NCBI GenBank assembly: GCA_964570895.1
Contig: CAZMZD010000022.1
Location: 1-13,928, forward strand
Direction: 5' to 3'
Length of the DNA stretch: 13,928 nt
DNA from: RGIG1918 sp964570895
GTDB taxonomy: Bacteria; Cyanobacteriota; Vampirovibrionia; Gastranaerophilales; Gastranaerophilaceae
Positions 4,985 through 12,079 of the stretch are shown one piece after another; position 1 is the first letter of the stretch; each line of letters opens with the position of its first letter. Under the pieces are notes generated by a model, which saw nothing but the letters and a program-made list of their open reading frames with translations, ran no database searches and had not been told where the DNA came from. The position numbers and the translations under genes were made by a program.

Positions 4985-5809
4985 ATGAAAAAGAGTTTAA
5001 TTTCAATTTTAGCACTTTTTGCTTTTATGGCGCCTGCGTTTTCTGCTGAATGGAACGCTGAAAATAGAGTTTCAACAGTCGGTGCAAAAATTTTAAAAAG
5101 CAATGATTTGCCAACAAGCACAACTTTTAAAGTTGTTGAAACCACTGCAAACAATTCAAACGTATCAAGCACAAACGTGGTACAAATATCATCAGATAGC
5201 TTGAGATATGCAGGAAATGATAACGAAGTGGCTGCTGTAATTTCGCATGAACTCGGGCTTATAATCAATGGCAAAGCTGCAAAAGATAAATTTAGAAACA
5301 TAGCAAAAGCTGCAATTACCTCTTCTTTCCAAGAAGGCAGCTCTCTTTCAAATGCTGTAAACAGTGAATATGTTACATCTACTGCAAGTGAAAATGACAA
5401 AAAAGAAGCAGACATCACAGGGGCGGATTTGATGATTAAATCAAACTATAACCCGCTTGCTCTTGTTGTTCTTATCACAAAAGAACCGGGGAGCACATAT
5501 GAAATTTTAACAGGCAAACCCTCAAACTCAAACAGAGCAATGAATTTGTATGACTATTTAACTTACAACTATCCATCAAAAGTTAAAGCCGGTTATAATT
5601 GTCAAGAATACAAAAACTTTTTAAGCTATGCGACGCCAATTGTTGAAAAAAGAAACGCGAACAAAAAGAAATTAGCTAAGTTTAATGCGGAACAAAAGAA
5701 AAACAAAGAATTAAGAGCGAAAAAAATTGCGCAATATAAAGCAACGGGCTTATCTGGCTGGGATGCTTCATATATCATTCTTAACAGCTTAATCGAAACA
5801 TCTGAATAG
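4985..5809 (+). CDS. Exported M48-like metallopeptidase with degenerate zinc site
   Basis: The 274-residue protein starts with a clear signal peptide (MKKSLISILALFAFMAPAFSA, cleavage near Ala21). The M48-type core follows: EVAAVISHELG (81-91) and the downstream third-ligand motif EADITGADLM (141-150), which matches the EAD-x-x-[GA]-x-x-x-[ML] of the family. The signature HExxH should read HELGH, but residue 92 is Leu (codon CTT at 5258-5260), so the second zinc-binding His is missing; one base (CAT to CTT) separates the two. The protein may be an inactive relative or use another ligand. The C-terminal 60 residues are Lys-rich and probably helical. The start is set by GGAG (4973-4976), 8 bases before the ATG; a longer start at 4946 would overlap the -10 box. 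A strong terminator follows. Confidence 0.78.
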   Translation: MKKSLISILALFAFMAPAFSAEWNAENRVSTVGAKILKSNDLPTSTTFKVVETTANNSNVSSTNVVQISSDSLRYAGNDNEVAAVISHELGLIINGKAAKDKFRNIAKAAITSSFQEGSSLSNAVNSEYVTSTASENDKKEADITGADLMIKSNYNPLALVVLITKEPGSTYEILTGKPSNSNRAMNLYDYLTYNYPSKVKAGYNCQEYKNFLSYATPIVEKRNANKKKLAKFNAEQKKNKELRAKKIAQYKATGLSGWDASYIILNSLIETSE

Positions 5810-5835
5810 GCTTGTTTTGAACATATATTTAAAAA

Positions 5836-5860
5836 GGCGGCTTAATGAGCCGTCTTTTTT
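5836..5860 (+). terminator. Strong intrinsic terminator
   Basis: GGCGGCT (5836-5842) pairs with AGCCGTC (5848-5854), with one G-T pair and a 5-base loop, and is followed by six T residues. The preceding run of A residues extends the stem. It closes the transcript of the M48-like gene 27 bases after its stop. Confidence 0.88.
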
Positions 5861-5944
5861 ATTAAGGAATGTAACAAAAAAAGTCCATGTTGAAATTCGA
5901 ATTCAAAAAAATACTTTTTTAAAATAACACGGTTGGATATAAAG

Positions 5945-7381
5945 ATGTTAAGCAGAAGAAGAGATGAAAAATTAAATAATGATAATGTAAATTTTTCGCA
6001 AAAAGAAACTTTGCACCAAAATTTCGTTGTGTTTTCTAACAATGAAAAAATTAAAAGGAATAGCAAAGGTTCTAAAGTTTTGAGCGAAGTATACAATTCT
6101 CAAGGCTTAAAAATTTCTGAATCAGTGTTTGGAAAAGATGAAACGCTTAGCCAAAAAACTAAATTTGAAGATGGCAAAATCTCTTCTATCGTTAACTATT
6201 GGGAATGTGGCGCAAAAAAAGAAGTTAAAGAATACGATGAAAATAATAATTTAACATATTGCGCGAAATTCAATAAAAATGAAGAAAAAATCGAGGAAAA
6301 TTTATATTACGCAGGCGGCATTCTTGCAAAAGGCGCAAAATTTATAAACGGTAAACTTTTAACTGAAGCTTTGTATGACGAAAATGGCAATAAAAAATGC
6401 ACTGTAAAATATAGTAATGGCAAGAAAATTTCAGAAATAACTTATGGCACCGATGGAAATATTGCTCTTGAAACAACGTTTGATATTAATGGCGCAATCG
6501 CAAAACAAGAAGCGTATCAAGAAAACGGTTTCAAGAAATCTTCGACAATATTTTCAAAAGGCATTAAAAAAAGCGAAGTAATTTATTCTATATTAAATTA
6601 TAAAGTTGAAAAAGAAGTTAAATATAATGCAAATGGTGACAAAGTCCTTGAAACTTTATATTCTACATCAGGAATAAAGGCGCTTGACCGCAAATTTGAC
6701 CCAATAACAAAAGAAAGTGAAGATATTTTATATTGGGCGTCAGGAAAAATAAAAACAATCGTAAAACAAGTGAATAATGAAAAAGCATACGAATTAAAAT
6801 GCTTTGAAAGCGGCGAAAAAGAAGAAGAAACTGTTTTTGAAAATAATGTTGTAACCAAAAAACAATATACAAAAGATGGCGTTAAAGAAACGGTGTCCTC
6901 AAAAGGTATGATGGTTTCGAGCGCAATGTATGACTATAATGGCGAAAAATATTGTGAAAGCGTATATAGAAATGGCGTTTTAGCAAGAGAAAAAAACTAC
7001 AAACAAAATGGTAAAATCGATAGCGAAGTATTATATTGTGGCGGAAAAGTTGCAAAAGAAGCTTCATATTGGAATAATGGGAATAAAAAAATTGAAGTAA
7101 TTCACACCGATGAAAATAAATGCAAAATTTTTGAATACAATAAAGATGGTGTTTTAAAAATTAAAAAAGAATATGATTCGACAATAAAATTTGTTAAAAT
7201 TGAACTTTTTAACAACAGCGGTAAAAATGTTGCAAATGGCTTTGCTAAAAGATTTTTTGATAAATTTGATCTGGCAATTTGCTTTGATAAAGATGGTTTA
7301 TTATCTCCAACATGCGAAACTTACGGTTTGATTAAAAAACTTTGCTTTAATATTGCACGCAAAACTGTTAGCTTTGCTTAA
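5945..7381 (+). CDS. YwqK/MORN-like repeat protein
   Basis: The 478-residue protein consists largely of tandem units of about 20-22 residues from around residue 46 to 400. The units follow the pattern [YF]-x-x-[ND]G-x-x-x-x-E-x-x-[YF], for example LYDENGNKKCTVKYSNGKK (143-161) and TTFDINGAIAKQEAYQENG (177-195). This resembles the MORN-variant repeat (PF07661) of YwqK-family proteins, which are often labelled antitoxin components although their function is not settled. No signal peptide or transmembrane segment is visible; the N-terminus (MLSRRRDEKL) is basic. The last 40 residues do not follow the repeat (SPTCETYGLIKKLCFNIARK). ATG at 5945 is chosen over a TTG at 5933; no strong ribosome site is seen for either. 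It lies alone after a terminator, with no obvious toxin partner beside it. Confidence 0.72.
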   Translation: MLSRRRDEKLNNDNVNFSQKETLHQNFVVFSNNEKIKRNSKGSKVLSEVYNSQGLKISESVFGKDETLSQKTKFEDGKISSIVNYWECGAKKEVKEYDENNNLTYCAKFNKNEEKIEENLYYAGGILAKGAKFINGKLLTEALYDENGNKKCTVKYSNGKKISEITYGTDGNIALETTFDINGAIAKQEAYQENGFKKSSTIFSKGIKKSEVIYSILNYKVEKEVKYNANGDKVLETLYSTSGIKALDRKFDPITKESEDILYWASGKIKTIVKQVNNEKAYELKCFESGEKEEETVFENNVVTKKQYTKDGVKETVSSKGMMVSSAMYDYNGEKYCESVYRNGVLAREKNYKQNGKIDSEVLYCGGKVAKEASYWNNGNKKIEVIHTDENKCKIFEYNKDGVLKIKKEYDSTIKFVKIELFNNSGKNVANGFAKRFFDKFDLAICFDKDGLLSPTCETYGLIKKLCFNIARKTVSFA

Positions 7382-7472
7382 TCGTAAATACTAGCAGCTG
7401 TGCAATTTTTGGGATAAAACCGCCGGCTTTATGTAATTTCTTATCCTCAATTAATTTCGCGCACATTTGATG

Positions 7473-7481
7473 TGTTATAAT
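7473..7481 (+). promoter_or_regulatory. Extended -10 promoter for the flavodiiron gene
   Basis: TGTTATAAT is identical to the box before the higB-like gene. The predicted +1 is 7488, giving a 21-base leader with GAGG (7498-7501) 7 bases before the chosen ATG. A five-codon open frame (MKCEV) starts at 7489, at the very beginning of the leader. Confidence 0.55.
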
Positions 7482-7508
7482 TTATTTAATGAAATGCGAG
7501 GTTTAAAG

Positions 7509-8666
7509 ATGGATATTACAAAAGACATTAAATATATCGGTGTTGATGATTGCAATATTGATTTATTCGAAGGGCAATACAAAGTTCCAAACGGGGTTTC
7601 GTATAATTCTTATGTTATTTTGGATGAAAAAATCGCAGTTATTGATACGGTAGATGTAAATTATAATGATAAGTGGCTTTGTAATCTTCAAAATGCGCTA
7701 GGTGGCAAAAAGCCTGATTATCTTGTTGTTCAGCATATGGAGCCTGACCACAGCGCAAATATATTAAACTTTGCAAACAAATACAAAGAAACAAAAATCA
7801 TATCAAGCGCAAAAGCATTCTCTATGATGGCGCAATTTTTTAACTCTGATTTTGAAGACAGAAAAGTTGTTGTAAAAGAAGGAGATAGCGTGAACCTTGG
7901 GTGCCACGAATTAAATTTTGTTGCCGCTCCTATGGTGCATTGGCCCGAGGTTATAGTGACTTACGATAGTTATGATAAAGTTTTATTTTCTGCGGATGGT
8001 TTTGGAAAATTCGGCACACTAGGCGCAGATGAAGAATGGATTGATGAGGCAAGAAGGTATTATATTGGAATTGTGGGCAAATATGGCGCGCAAGTTCAGG
8101 CTCTTTTAAAGAAAGCAAGCGGATTGGAAATTGAAAAAATTTGTCCGGCTCATGGGCCTATTTTATCTCAAAACCTTGGTTATTACTTGGATTTATATAA
8201 CACGTGGTCAAATTATCAGCAAGAAACTGATGGAATTATGGTTGCGTATAATTCTATTTATGGAAACACGAAAAAAGCTGTTATGGAACTTGTTGACAAG
8301 CTAAGAACAAAAGGCGCAGGGGATGTCGCAGTGTTTGACCTTGCAAGGTGTGATATACATAATGCAATTGCGAACGCGTTCAAATATGGCACACTTGTTG
8401 TTGCAACGCCCACTTATAATTCAGATATTTTCCCAGCTACAAGGATATTTATTGAAGGCTTGAAAGAAAGAAATTATCAAAATAGAAAAGTTGCACTTAT
8501 CGAAAACGGAACTTGGGCGCCGCTTGCCAAAAAGGTTATGCAAAATTTGTTTGAAGAGTGTAAAAATATAACGTTTGCAAACACATCTGTCACAATAAAA
8601 TCTGCCCTAAGCACTGAAAGTGAAGCACAGCTTGAAGCGCTCGCAGATGAGCTTTTAGAAAAATAA
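7509..8666 (+). CDS. fprA: Flavodiiron protein (FprA-type, oxygen or NO reductase)
   Basis: The 385-residue protein has the two-domain layout of class A flavodiiron proteins. The metallo-beta-lactamase-like domain (about 1-235) holds all six diiron ligands: H76, E78 and D80/H81 in QHMEPDHSAN, H144 in MVHWPE, D163 in SADGFG, and H215 in CPAHGP. The flavodoxin domain (about 242-385) begins GIMVAYNSIYGNTKKA, the FMN-phosphate loop. These cytoplasmic enzymes reduce O2 to water, or NO to N2O, using electrons usually supplied by rubredoxin or F420, and protect anaerobes against oxygen. No rubredoxin domain is fused and none is encoded nearby. The start at 7509 is preferred because of its GAGG site; longer in-frame starts (7467, 7470) overlap the -10 box, and ATG 7494 lies only six bases from the predicted +1. 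Confidence 0.93.
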   Translation: MDITKDIKYIGVDDCNIDLFEGQYKVPNGVSYNSYVILDEKIAVIDTVDVNYNDKWLCNLQNALGGKKPDYLVVQHMEPDHSANILNFANKYKETKIISSAKAFSMMAQFFNSDFEDRKVVVKEGDSVNLGCHELNFVAAPMVHWPEVIVTYDSYDKVLFSADGFGKFGTLGADEEWIDEARRYYIGIVGKYGAQVQALLKKASGLEIEKICPAHGPILSQNLGYYLDLYNTWSNYQQETDGIMVAYNSIYGNTKKAVMELVDKLRTKGAGDVAVFDLARCDIHNAIANAFKYGTLVVATPTYNSDIFPATRIFIEGLKERNYQNRKVALIENGTWAPLAKKVMQNLFEECKNITFANTSVTIKSALSTESEAQLEALADELLEK

Positions 8667-8700
8667 AATTTGCACTTTAATTTTACGCTTTAATTAAAAA

Positions 8701-8738
8701 ATGGAGCGCGCAGAATAATATTTGTTATGGAGTGCGCA
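8701..8738 (+). repeat. Short near-direct repeat between convergent genes
   Basis: ATGGAGCGCGCA (8701-8712) and ATGGAGTGCGCA (8727-8738) differ at one base and are 26 bases apart. Each opens a tiny frame (MERAE and MECARE). GCGCA (8708-8712) can pair with TGCGC (8733-8737), but no T-run follows. Its meaning is unknown; it may be a duplication remnant. Confidence 0.4.
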
Positions 8739-8750
8739 AGAGAATGAAAA

Positions 8751-9929
8751 TTAAAAGCTGAACCATTCAGAAGATTGAAAATCTTTCTTTTCTTTAAGGT
8801 TAATTTCTTTTATTCTGTTTTTTTCTTGAGTTTCTTTTAATTTTTTTTCTTGTTTAATTTGTTTTTCTTTTAGTTTTTGCAATTTTATTTCATTTTTTCT
8901 TGTTTGTTCAAGTTGTTTTGTTTTCAAATTGTTTATTCTAATTTCATTTTTTTGAGCTTCGTTTCTTGCTTTTTCTTCTTGTTTTATTTCGTAATTTTGA
9001 AGTTTTATTGCGTCTTTTTCTCTTTTTAGTTGAAGCTTAATTTCTTCTTTTTCTTGTTTTTCTTGAAGTTTTAGCTCTTGCTTTTCTCTTTTTTCTTCAG
9101 CTTTTAGTGCACGTTTTTCTTCCATTTTTTCAACTTGAGCATCGTAATTTGCAAAGTATGTATCAAGTGTTCCCGTAACGTGGAGCAAGTCTTTTGAGCT
9201 TCCAACGCGCACTTTTTTATTCACTGCATATACAAGTTCGCGCCCTGTGCCGACAATTTTATCTCCCGAGGACACTAGCCCTAAAGATTCTCTAACGCCT
9301 TGCGCAATTTCAGGTGAAACAAATTTCGAATATCTTTTAATTCTCATTGCGCCTTCGTAGTTGCCATAAGTGATTGTATCTAAATTTTTCATTTTATTGT
9401 TTCTTATGTTTTTGGCGTAAATTCCTTCCCAGAGGACTTTCTCAAATTTTGTGTCAACAAGAATGGCGTAGAATGTAATTCTGTGTGTCGGGTTTACCAC
9501 ATCAAACCCTGGGACATTCAAACGGTCCCATAGAGTGGATTTCAGAAAATCTCTTTGAACATCCATATCAGATGTCACAAATAAAATTTTTGTGCAGCCA
9601 ATTTGCTTTGAAACTTTTTTCAAATATTCAAAATCAACATTATAGGAATTGTTGAAATTTCTCATTATTGCAATGTTTTCTTGGGATATAGGTTTTTTTA
9701 GAAGTATTGATTTGACTTGAGAATATGGCATAATGCGCAAATTCGCGTCTTCGCTTAAGCTGTCATAAATATCTTGCAGGAGAAAATCAGGCGTTTTGAA
9801 ATACCAATTGTATGGATTTTCTTTTGTGTAAACTATGTCAGATAAAATGGCTATGTTAATTGCGCCTAAAGATTTATTAGGCAAAGCAAACAGAACCAAA
9901 AACCCCAAGATAAAAAATAATCTTTTCAT
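8751..9929 (-). CDS. Exported protein with long charged coiled coil
   Basis: I do not recognise this 392-residue protein. It has a signal peptide (MKRLFFILGFLVLFALP, cleavage near residue 22). A mixed alpha/beta domain covers about 23-260, with strands such as INIAILSDIVY (24-34), CTKILFVTSDMDV (112-124) and ITFYAILVDT (151-160); the order is reminiscent of periplasmic nucleotide-free Rossmann-like or CsgG/TolB-N-like folds, but I cannot assign one. From about 264 to 386 it is nearly all Glu, Lys, Gln, Arg and Leu, predicted as one long helix or coiled coil (EKREKQELKLQEKQEKEE and similar). It ends QSSEWFSF, an aromatic tail. It is divergent from the flagellar operon across 115 bases. A GATAAT box at 9937-9942 predicts a transcript starting one base before the ATG. 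Confidence 0.72.
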   Translation of the reverse strand: MKRLFFILGFLVLFALPNKSLGAINIAILSDIVYTKENPYNWYFKTPDFLLQDIYDSLSEDANLRIMPYSQVKSILLKKPISQENIAIMRNFNNSYNVDFEYLKKVSKQIGCTKILFVTSDMDVQRDFLKSTLWDRLNVPGFDVVNPTHRITFYAILVDTKFEKVLWEGIYAKNIRNNKMKNLDTITYGNYEGAMRIKRYSKFVSPEIAQGVRESLGLVSSGDKIVGTGRELVYAVNKKVRVGSSKDLLHVTGTLDTYFANYDAQVEKMEEKRALKAEEKREKQELKLQEKQEKEEIKLQLKREKDAIKLQNYEIKQEEKARNEAQKNEIRINNLKTKQLEQTRKNEIKLQKLKEKQIKQEKKLKETQEKNRIKEINLKEKKDFQSSEWFSF

Positions 9930-9936
9930 ACATCAT

Positions 9937-9942
9937 ATTATC
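9937..9942 (-). promoter_or_regulatory. Candidate -10 box for the exported coiled-coil gene
   Basis: The minus strand reads GATAAT within ACCGATAATATG. As an ordinary -10 it places +1 at 9930, one base before the ATG, so the message would be essentially leaderless. The ACCGATAA string also resembles a sigma-28 -10 (GCCGATAA), but no TAAA lies at the right distance upstream. Confidence 0.35.
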
Positions 9943-10007
9943 GGTTAATTTTTGTTCTTTCAAATCATATAAATTGCCTAATTTTTTGACTTTTTTTAGG
10001 ATTTCAT

Positions 10008-10034
10008 TAAATTTCATTTAGAAATTGTCGTCAA
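10008..10034 (+). promoter_or_regulatory. Weak sigma-28-like promoter before fliJ
   Basis: TAAA (10008-10011), 15 bases, then GTCGTCAA (10027-10034) matches the sigma-28 -10 at five of eight positions. An alternative is TATAAC (10036-10041) as a sigma-70 -10. Either predicts a start within a few bases of the fliJ ATG, leaving little or no leader. Confidence 0.25.
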
Positions 10035-10044
10035 TTATAACACT

Positions 10045-10500
10045 ATGCCTTTTAGATATCGCTTGCAAAAATTTTTAGAAATAAGAATAAAAAGAAAAGA
10101 AGAGCAACTGCAAGAAGTTATCAAAGCGCAAAACGAAGTTATAAGAATTGAAAATTTAATAGAAGAAAACAAAAGAGAAATTGCGCAAATCCGCTCTGAT
10201 ATGCGCCGTGCAGACCCTCATATGTTTGAAAGATATGATAATTATCTAAAACATTTATACGAAAAAGCTGAAAAACTTGAACAAGAAAAAGAAGAGGCGC
10301 TGCGCGAATTAGAAAAACAAAAAGAAATATTAAGAGAGCGCGAAAAAGAAGTTAACGTACTTGATAAACACAAAGAACACAAAAAAGAAGAGTATATATA
10401 CGAACAAAAGGCAGCAGAATTAAAACAATTGAGCGAAATAGGCTCGCAAAAACATTTCAGAACAACCCAAGAACAAAAAGAAGAAAGCGGTGAAGATTGA
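10045..10500 (+). CDS. fliJ: Flagellar export chaperone/ATPase partner FliJ
   Basis: The 151-residue protein begins FRYRLQKFLEIRIKRKEEQL (3-22), the FliJ signature (F-x-[FY]-x-L-x-x-[LV]-L-x-x-[RK] followed by E-x-x-x-x-x-L). It is a continuous charged coiled coil to the end. FliJ is the stalk-like protein of the flagellar type III ATPase complex with FliI and FliH; length fits the family (about 140-150). The next gene, with a FliK-type C-terminus, supports the call. No Shine-Dalgarno is seen before the ATG. The stop overlaps the next start (TTGA). fliI, which normally precedes fliJ, is not here; a leftward gene takes its place. Confidence 0.8.
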   Translation: MPFRYRLQKFLEIRIKRKEEQLQEVIKAQNEVIRIENLIEENKREIAQIRSDMRRADPHMFERYDNYLKHLYEKAEKLEQEKEEALRELEKQKEILREREKEVNVLDKHKEHKKEEYIYEQKAAELKQLSEIGSQKHFRTTQEQKEESGED

Positions 10501-11195
10501 TAGTCGGTCAAAGTCAACCACAAGAAATGATAAAACTTCAAACCCCAAGCGAGGGGCTTGCTTCTGCTTCTCAAACAGCACCCCCTTCACAAAACGTTCA
10601 AGAAAGTTTTAACTCGCAAACAAACTCAAACACTTTTGGCGGGGTTAATGAAAGCGGTTTTACATTTGCAGAGCAATTAAATTCAATGATGACAAGCTTT
10701 GAGCCTAATTCAGATGAATTTGATTTTGGCATTTTTGGCGGAAATTTCGACATAAATAGCTTAAGTACAGATGATTTTGCAGAAGTTCAACAAATAGATA
10801 CGCTCGAAGTTTCAAGAGAAGACGCGCAATTTTTTGTGAATATGACTCAAAACAATCAAACATCAGTTCAAAACCTTGGAAACGATTTAAAGATTGTGCA
10901 AACTGAAAAATCAATGGAAGTTTCAAAAACTTTAGTTAATTTGCTCGAAAAAGCGCAAAACACTCAAAAACCAATCCGCTTGGATTTTGATAACAACATA
11001 ACCCTTGTTTTGAAAGTGAATAATCAAGGCACGGTGAACGCTGCGTTTTTCCCGTCTGACACGGCAGCGGAGCAATATTTAAGAAACAATATTCCATATT
11101 TAAAAAATGAACTCGACGCAAAGAATATATCTTATGGCACGTTAAATTATTTTAGCAGGCAAAAAAATAACCAAAAGGAGAAAAACAATGAATGA
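10497..11195 (+). CDS. fliK: Short FliK-like flagellar hook-length control protein
   Basis: The 232-residue protein has a Ser/Asn/Gln-rich, probably disordered N-terminal half (1-140) and a C-terminal domain at about 158-222 with the FliK pattern. RLDFDNNITLVLKVNNQGTV (161-180) is the paired strands, and AAEQYLRNNIPYLKNEL (190-206) matches the A-x-x-x-LRxNLPxLRxxL helix, followed by the final strand ISYGTLNYF. In known systems this domain interacts with FlhB to switch export from hook to filament, and the N-terminal part acts as the ruler. FliK is usually 350-600 residues, so the ruler here is short. The start is probably TTG at 10497, overlapping the fliJ stop by 4 bases with GCGGTGA (10487-10493) upstream; the next ATG is at 10527. 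Confidence 0.65.
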   Translation: MIVGQSQPQEMIKLQTPSEGLASASQTAPPSQNVQESFNSQTNSNTFGGVNESGFTFAEQLNSMMTSFEPNSDEFDFGIFGGNFDINSLSTDDFAEVQQIDTLEVSREDAQFFVNMTQNNQTSVQNLGNDLKIVQTEKSMEVSKTLVNLLEKAQNTQKPIRLDFDNNITLVLKVNNQGTVNAAFFPSDTAAEQYLRNNIPYLKNELDAKNISYGTLNYFSRQKNNQKEKNNE

Positions 11196-12027
11196 TTCCT
11201 ATATTAATGCACTGAACACTCAAAGTAGCGCAAAATATTGGATGGACGCTACTGTTGAAAATATGGTGAACCTATACACCCCTGGTTATCGCGAAAATAA
11301 TGTGACATTTAAAACATTTTTAGATAGCGCATATACTGACGGTTACATGAAAAATCTTGGGCAAGGCAAGGCAATCCCTGGGACGTCATCGGAAAACGTT
11401 TATCTTGAAGGCAATGGCTTTTTTGTAATTAGAAAAAATGATGGTTCGCTTGCATACACAAGGCTTGGCGAATTTAAATTTGATGGTGAAGGTGTTTATA
11501 AAGCAGCAGACGGCAGTAAGGTGCAAGGCTATATTTTGAATGATAAAGGCGAAATTATGTCCGGCACAAAAGCGCTTACGGAAGACGACTTCAACTCTAC
11601 TCTTGAAGAGGGCGGAGCAATGAAAGTGCCGACGACTGAAATTAAACTTTGGATTGACCCTGATAACGGAAAGTATTTAGGCAAATATGACGAGTATGAA
11701 ATTAAAGAAGACGGGGTTTTGTATGGCAAAACAAAAGGTGGGCAAGAAACCAAAACGCCTTTGTTTAAAATTGCAACAATGAATTTCAATAATGCTCAAG
11801 AGTTATATGAAATTGCCCCTGGGCAGTTTATTGAAACGGAAGAATCCGGCAAGCCGACAATTGGAAAAGGTGAAATAAGAAGCGGTTTGATTGAACTTTC
11901 AAATATAGACTTCAAAGCGAACATCACTCACTATAAAGAAGCAAAAATGCAACTTGAACTCTCGAATAAGCTTATGTCCAGCTATTCACAACTTCTTCAA
12001 ACAGCAATGGGGCTTCTTCAACAATAA
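11188..12027 (+). CDS. Flagellar hook/rod protein, FlgE/FlgF/FlgG family
   Basis: The 279-residue protein is an axial flagellar component. N-terminal residues 11-45 contain the family motif in altered form (ATVENMVNLYTPGYRENNVT, where N-x-x-N-x-x-TPGY is usual). VYLEGNGFFVIRKNDGSLAY (71-90) is the central FlgG-like domain start, followed by YTRLGEFKFDGEGVY (90-104). The C-terminal half ends with RSGLIELSNIDFKANITHYK (231-250), the L-E-x-S-N-V-[DN] block of rod and hook proteins, and a terminal helix. A strong AAAGGAG (11174-11180) lies 7 bases before the ATG, and the start overlaps the fliK-like stop by 8 bases. Length suits FlgF/FlgG better than FlgE, but position directly after fliK is where flgD-flgE lie in many genomes. 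Which member it is remains open. Confidence 0.82.
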   Translation: MNDSYINALNTQSSAKYWMDATVENMVNLYTPGYRENNVTFKTFLDSAYTDGYMKNLGQGKAIPGTSSENVYLEGNGFFVIRKNDGSLAYTRLGEFKFDGEGVYKAADGSKVQGYILNDKGEIMSGTKALTEDDFNSTLEEGGAMKVPTTEIKLWIDPDNGKYLGKYDEYEIKEDGVLYGKTKGGQETKTPLFKIATMNFNNAQELYEIAPGQFIETEESGKPTIGKGEIRSGLIELSNIDFKANITHYKEAKMQLELSNKLMSSYSQLLQTAMGLLQQ

Positions 12028-12064
12028 TTAGACGGTTAATACGGTTTTGTGTATTTTATGTTTC

Positions 12065-12073
12065 TGCTATATT
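12065..12073 (+). promoter_or_regulatory. Extended -10 promoter for the MATE gene
   Basis: TGCTATATT is TGN plus TATATT. The hexamer ends at 12073, so +1 is predicted at 12080, the A of the ATG. No Shine-Dalgarno is present before this start. Confidence 0.5.
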
Positions 12074-12079
12074 GATTAA

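Noticed and set aside
7412..7446. GGATAA...TTATCC inverted repeat before the flavodiiron promoter as a terminator
   Set aside because: Only 6 bp over a 23-base loop, with no T-run; a competing inner stem has a mismatch.
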